Assembly (NCBI GenBank): GCA_964405835.1
Contig: CAYOPN010000073.1
Location: forward strand, 1 to 8,638
Source: JAJVIP01 sp964405835
Lineage (GTDB): Bacteria > Elusimicrobiota > Elusimicrobia > F11
DNA length: 8,638 bases
Direction: 5' to 3'
Part shown: positions 5,843 through 8,638 of the stretch, one piece after another
How positions within the stretch are numbered: position 1 is the first letter of the stretch
Layout: each line of letters starts with the position of its first letter
Position numbers and translations under genes: made by a program
The notes under the pieces: model-generated
Databases searched by the model: none
Seen by the model: the letters and a program-made list of their open reading frames with translations, nothing else
Told to the model about the DNA's origin: nothing

Positions 5843-6603
5843 TGCACAGGCAGGACGATTTTCTTTTGGTCTTCGCCGAGCGCGATCAATTTACCGTCGA
5901 AGATCAAATTAACTTCTTTCGTATGACCCAAACGCACCGTGAATTCCCCTTCGCCTTTCCACGTCCAGGTGGATGACTGCGGGATGAACCCTTCAAAACT
6001 CTTCTCAGCCGCGTTCACACGAAGCCATAATGGATAGGGCGAATACACTTCAATCTGGTGTTTCGCAAGCACCGGTTTCGGCTCCTCGGACTTCATGGCT
6101 TCCACCGGGGCAGCCCCCCCTTCGCCAAGGCTACGGGGGGCAGGTGCCTGCGAGGCGGAGGCCGGTTTCGATGGCGTTTTGTGGTCCTGTTTAATGACTT
6201 TCAAGAAACCGATGATAAAAATGACCCCGAGGAACCCCCACAACAACTGGGTCTTGCCAAACTCACCATGCCGCTCGGGCACGGTGGATGGCGACGGTTT
6301 CTTCTCGACCGGAGACTCGGAAATGTTCACGTACGGAGCGATTAGCTTGTCCCCATCCAGTCCCATATATTGAGCGTAACGCCGGATGAACCCTCGGACA
6401 AAAACTTCGCCGGGCAACTCATTCCATTCCCCTTTCTCCAACGCGGCCAGATACGGCTGACGGATCTTGATGGCCTGGCTGACCTTCTCCAAGGTCAACG
6501 AACGGGACGTGCGGCGTTCTAGAAGGGCTGCCGAAATTTGGCGGATCAATTCGGATTTGGACGGTTGTTGCGGAACAATGGGTGGCGCGTCTTGGTCGCT
6601 CAT
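5839..6603 (-). CDS. rodZ: RodZ-like helix-turn-helix membrane protein
   Basis: A 254-residue bitopic protein with the layout of RodZ, which links the MreB cytoskeleton to the cell-wall elongation machinery. An N-terminal HTH of the Cro/CI type (about 17-95, LTLEKVSQAIKIRQPYLAALEKGEW and VRGFIRRYAQYMGLD) faces the cytoplasm. It is followed by one membrane helix (about 119-137) and a Pro/Ala-rich linker (140-180). The C-terminal beta-rich DUF4115-type domain (182-254) is presumably periplasmic. The linker residues PRSLGEGG are encoded by a short GC-rich palindrome that looks inserted. The gene lies between lolA and pgsA, as the rodZ homologue ymfM lies just before pgsA in Bacillus. It starts 15 bases after lolA, with a GAGG overlapping the lolA stop region but 13 bases from the ATG. 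Without MreB in the window, the shape role rests on family knowledge. Confidence 0.88.
   Translation of the reverse strand: MSDQDAPPIVPQQPSKSELIRQISAALLERRTSRSLTLEKVSQAIKIRQPYLAALEKGEWNELPGEVFVRGFIRRYAQYMGLDGDKLIAPYVNISESPVEKKPSPSTVPERHGEFGKTQLLWGFLGVIFIIGFLKVIKQDHKTPSKPASASQAPAPRSLGEGGAAPVEAMKSEEPKPVLAKHQIEVYSPYPLWLRVNAAEKSFEGFIPQSSTWTWKGEGEFTVRLGHTKEVNLIFDGKLIALGEDQKKIVLPVQ
6113..6141. repeat. GC-rich imperfect palindrome within the RodZ linker
   Basis: Seven C (6114-6120) face six G (6135-6140), with an inner GCC-AA-GGC core around 6124-6131. The whole forms an imperfect hairpin with one bulged or unpaired C. On the minus strand it encodes PRSLGEGG in the disordered linker; on the plus strand it would read PFAKATGGRC. 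Such strings recur, to my memory, in translations of many uncultured bacterial genomes, suggesting a dispersed palindromic element. Only this one copy is visible in the window. Confidence 0.4.
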
Positions 6604-6618
6604 GTATTGATTAGGTCC

Positions 6619-7272
6619 TCAATTAAACGGAATGACGTCCGTCCCTTTGGGGACGGAAAAGCGGAAAACCGATTCCGGGGTCGACGGGTTGATCTGATGT
6701 TTTGATAAAAGCGTCCGCACCTCGGCGGAACCGGACGAATAAAACGTTTTTATGGGAAGCCACAGTTCGGTCGAAACGGTCAGCTCGATCTTGTAGTCCA
6801 AGCCCTTTTTCTTGGGTTCGGCCAGGATGCGCACTTCGTTTGAAACGTCGCTTTCAACCAGACTCAAATCAAAATTTTTCCGCAGATCCCCCACGTAATT
6901 GCTGAGCGGCACCATTCCTTTCGGCATTACGCCCGACTCCAGCCATTTCTTGGAAGAACCTTCCCACACTTGCCTGGCCTTGGGATTGTAGACCCAGACT
7001 TTTTTTCCGTCGGAAACCGTGACCTGGTTGTCCGGTGAACTCTTCGTGATGCGGAGCTTTCCCGCTTTCCCGAACAGCGCCTCACCCACTACCGTGGTCT
7101 TGTTGTTCATCTGAATGAAATTGATTTCCTGTTTAAAATCGAATTGCACGGTGTTTAGAGTCTTCTCCCGGTTCTCGAGCTCGATCATGATCGTGTTGAT
7201 GTCGTAGGAAGCCCGAAGAGTGGAAACTGCAAACATAAGCAGCATTGTCGCCCCGGCAAGCTTTAGCCTCAT
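6619..7272 (-). CDS. lolA: Outer-membrane lipoprotein carrier protein LolA-like
   Basis: A 217-residue periplasmic protein of the LolA family, which carries lipoproteins from the inner membrane to the outer membrane. A signal peptide is clear: MRLKLAGATMLLMFAVSTLRA, with cleavage probable after Ala21. The mature part begins with a helix (DINTIMIELENREKTLNTVQFDFKQE) and continues as the half-barrel typical of the fold, with GKLRITKSSPDNQVTVSDGKKVWVYNPKARQVW. I place the start at the ATG at 7272, not at the in-frame start 75 bases upstream, because it gives a proper signal peptide and overlaps the ftsK stop as ATGA. Sequence conservation in this family is low, so the call rests on the signal peptide, motif pattern and position after ftsK, where lolA is often found in diderm bacteria. 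No LolB or LolCDE genes are in the window. Confidence 0.87.
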   Translation of the reverse strand: MRLKLAGATMLLMFAVSTLRASYDINTIMIELENREKTLNTVQFDFKQEINFIQMNNKTTVVGEALFGKAGKLRITKSSPDNQVTVSDGKKVWVYNPKARQVWEGSSKKWLESGVMPKGMVPLSNYVGDLRKNFDLSLVESDVSNEVRILAEPKKKGLDYKIELTVSTELWLPIKTFYSSGSAEVRTLLSKHQINPSTPESVFRFSVPKGTDVIPFN

Positions 7273-8638
7273 ACCGTCGGTTCTTCTTCGGGGATCATGT
7301 TCACTTTTCCGAGGAACTCCTCGATCATGTCGAAATTGATTTCCCACTTGTTCGAGCCCTCGGGTTTCTTGATGAATTCTTTGACTTCCATGAGCGACAA
7401 CAAGTTGGTCGCGCGCGCGGAACTCCCGAAATGGGCCTTAAGCAGGTCCTGTGAAACGCGATGGCGCTCGAGAACGAGTTTGAGGCCTTCGATCAAATCC
7501 TTCATTTCCTTCTTGTCTTCGACCGCGAACTCGAGCGCGCTGCCGGAGCTGAACAAATCGTTGTAGGACGGCAGGCCGAACTGTTTCACGTGCGTCATGA
7601 GGTTCTCAACGTCTTTCTCGGACACATAGGCGCCTTGAACGCGGATCGGCTCGGCTTGCGCGGGCGGAAGGAACAACATGTCGCCTTTTCCGAGCAAACA
7701 TTCGGCGCCGATCGAGTCAACGATCACGCGCGAATCAATCGCGGACGCCACGCGGAGCGCAATGCGCGCCGGCAAATTGGCCTTGATGACACCCGTGATC
7801 ACGTCGACGGACGGGCGCTGGGTCGCGAGCACCAGATGGATCCCCACCGCGCGCGCCATTTGCGCCAGGCGCTGCACGGAATCTTCCACTTCCTTGGGTG
7901 CGGTCAACATCAAATCAGCGAGCTCGTCGATAATGACCACCAGGAAATATTCCGGCGGCTGGCCCGCCTCTTTGCGTTTGCGGTTGTAGGAATCGATGTT
8001 CCGGACATTGGCCTTCGCGAACAAATCGTAGCGGTACTCCATGACTTTCACGAGCCGCATGAGCGCTTTGGCGGCCTGTTTGGAGTTGGTGATGACCTCG
8101 GCCTGCATCGGGGGCACACGCGGATCATAAAGGTGAGGGATCATGGAATAAGAAGGAAGTTCGAGGCGCTTGGGATCGATCATCACGAATTTGACCAGGT
8201 CGGGCGGCATCCGGTAGAGAATGGAGCTGATCAGTGCGTGGACCACCACGCTTTTGCCGGACCCGGTCGCGCCGGCGACCAGCATGTGCGGCATCGCGGC
8301 CAGATCGACAATGTACGGTTCACCAGAAACGGTTTTTCCGAGGACGAATGCGAGCGGCGACGGATGGTTTTGAAATTCGGGACGGGCCAGGAGTTCCTTG
8401 AGCACAACGGTTTCGGGATGCGAGTTGGGGATTTCGATTCCGACCGCGCCTTTGCCCGGGATTGGAGCGAGCACGCGTATGCCCATCGCTTTCATAGCGA
8501 GCGCCAGATCGTCGGCGCGGCTTGAGATAGAAGAAATTTTTACGCCGGGCGCAGGCTCCAAATCGTAACGCGTAATCACCGGCCCGGGATGAATTTCCAC
8601 AACGGAGGCCGCGATATTGAAATTCATGAGCGTGGTTT
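7269..8638 (-). CDS. ftsK: DNA translocase FtsK, C-terminal motor and gamma domains (5' end outside the window)
   Basis: The frame stays open to the right edge, reading TTLMNFNIAASVVEIHPGP, so the ATG at 8627 is internal and the N-terminal membrane part is missing. Numbered from that Met, the alpha/beta motor has Walker A GATGSGKS (119-126), DPKRLELPSY (151-160), Walker B VVIIDELADL (230-239) and ATQRPSVDVITG (268-279). The C-terminal 374-440 resembles the winged-helix gamma domain that reads polar KOPS-type sequences and activates Xer, but its recognition-helix segment (SSARATNLLSLMEVKEFI, 402-419) departs from the usual GYNRAARLIDxME pattern. FtsK is a hexameric septal DNA pump that segregates the terminus and triggers dimer resolution at dif. 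Its stop overlaps the lolA start (ATGA). A Xer recombinase is encoded in the same run. Confidence 0.96.
   Translation of the reverse strand, partial: TTLMNFNIAASVVEIHPGPVITRYDLEPAPGVKISSISSRADDLALAMKAMGIRVLAPIPGKGAVGIEIPNSHPETVVLKELLARPEFQNHPSPLAFVLGKTVSGEPYIVDLAAMPHMLVAGATGSGKSVVVHALISSILYRMPPDLVKFVMIDPKRLELPSYSMIPHLYDPRVPPMQAEVITNSKQAAKALMRLVKVMEYRYDLFAKANVRNIDSYNRKRKEAGQPPEYFLVVIIDELADLMLTAPKEVEDSVQRLAQMARAVGIHLVLATQRPSVDVITGVIKANLPARIALRVASAIDSRVIVDSIGAECLLGKGDMLFLPPAQAEPIRVQGAYVSEKDVENLMTHVKQFGLPSYNDLFSSGSALEFAVEDKKEMKDLIEGLKLVLERHRVSQDLLKAHFGSSARATNLLSLMEVKEFIKKPEGSNKWEINFDMIEEFLGKVNMIPEEEPTV

Noticed and set aside
7273..7347. Upstream in-frame start giving a 242-residue LolA
   Set aside because: It adds a charged, arginine-rich leader ahead of a perfect signal peptide and overlaps the ftsK coding end by 79 bases; the ATG at 7272 with an ATGA overlap is far more plausible.
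7461..8525. Long open frame on the plus strand opposite ftsK (354 codons)
   Set aside because: It is antisense to an unmistakable FtsK motor, is rich in His, Arg and Asp as expected for a shadow frame in GC-rich DNA, and shows no recognisable domain.

Overview
The window looks like chromosomal housekeeping DNA from a diderm (Gram-negative-type) bacterium. It carries a LolA-type outer-membrane lipoprotein carrier, PgsA/PgpA phospholipid enzymes, a RodZ-like protein, RecA, FtsK and a Xer recombinase. The order ftsK - rodZ-like - pgsA - (PgpA where many genomes have cinA) - recA resembles the conserved ftsK/ymfM/pgsA/cinA/recA order of Firmicutes, here with lolA inserted. Together with an ORF6N protein and a short palindromic repeat inside a coding region, this fits a deep-branching uncultured diderm such as Omnitrophota or Elusimicrobiota. 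That placement is inference only; no sequence search was possible.

Layout: 1-519 (minus) is the N-terminal part of a MoxR-family AAA+ ATPase that runs off the left edge. An 84-base divergent gap separates it from a thiolase at 604-1962 (plus). The thiolase converges, with a 2-base gap, on an AT-rich ORF6N-domain gene at 1965-2477 (minus). From 8638 down to 2534 there is one long minus-strand run: ftsK (5' end missing), lolA, rodZ-like, pgsA, pgpA, recA and a Xer tyrosine recombinase. Most junctions overlap by a few bases (ATGA at ftsK/lolA and rodZ/pgsA, 20 bases at pgsA/pgpA), so translational coupling is likely. The largest gap in the run is 72 bases before recA. No gene-free stretch exceeds 300 bases, and no RNA gene, CRISPR array or insertion sequence was seen.

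How the genes fit together: the run serves chromosome and envelope maintenance. RecA makes the crossovers that can produce chromosome dimers; Xer and the septal translocase FtsK resolve dimers at division. PgsA and PgpA are consecutive steps to phosphatidylglycerol. RodZ and LolA act in cell shape and lipoprotein transport.

The most unusual points are: (1) the Xer gene has a complete N-terminal domain but no ATG/GTG/TTG start for it; its frame opens at an ATA overlapping the recA stop as ATAG next to an A6 tract, with a 13-bp hairpin just downstream; (2) the ORF6N gene has one long perfect palindrome inside it and another covering its ribosome binding site; (3) a short GC-rich palindrome encodes part of the RodZ linker. 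No defence system or new multigene system is evident.
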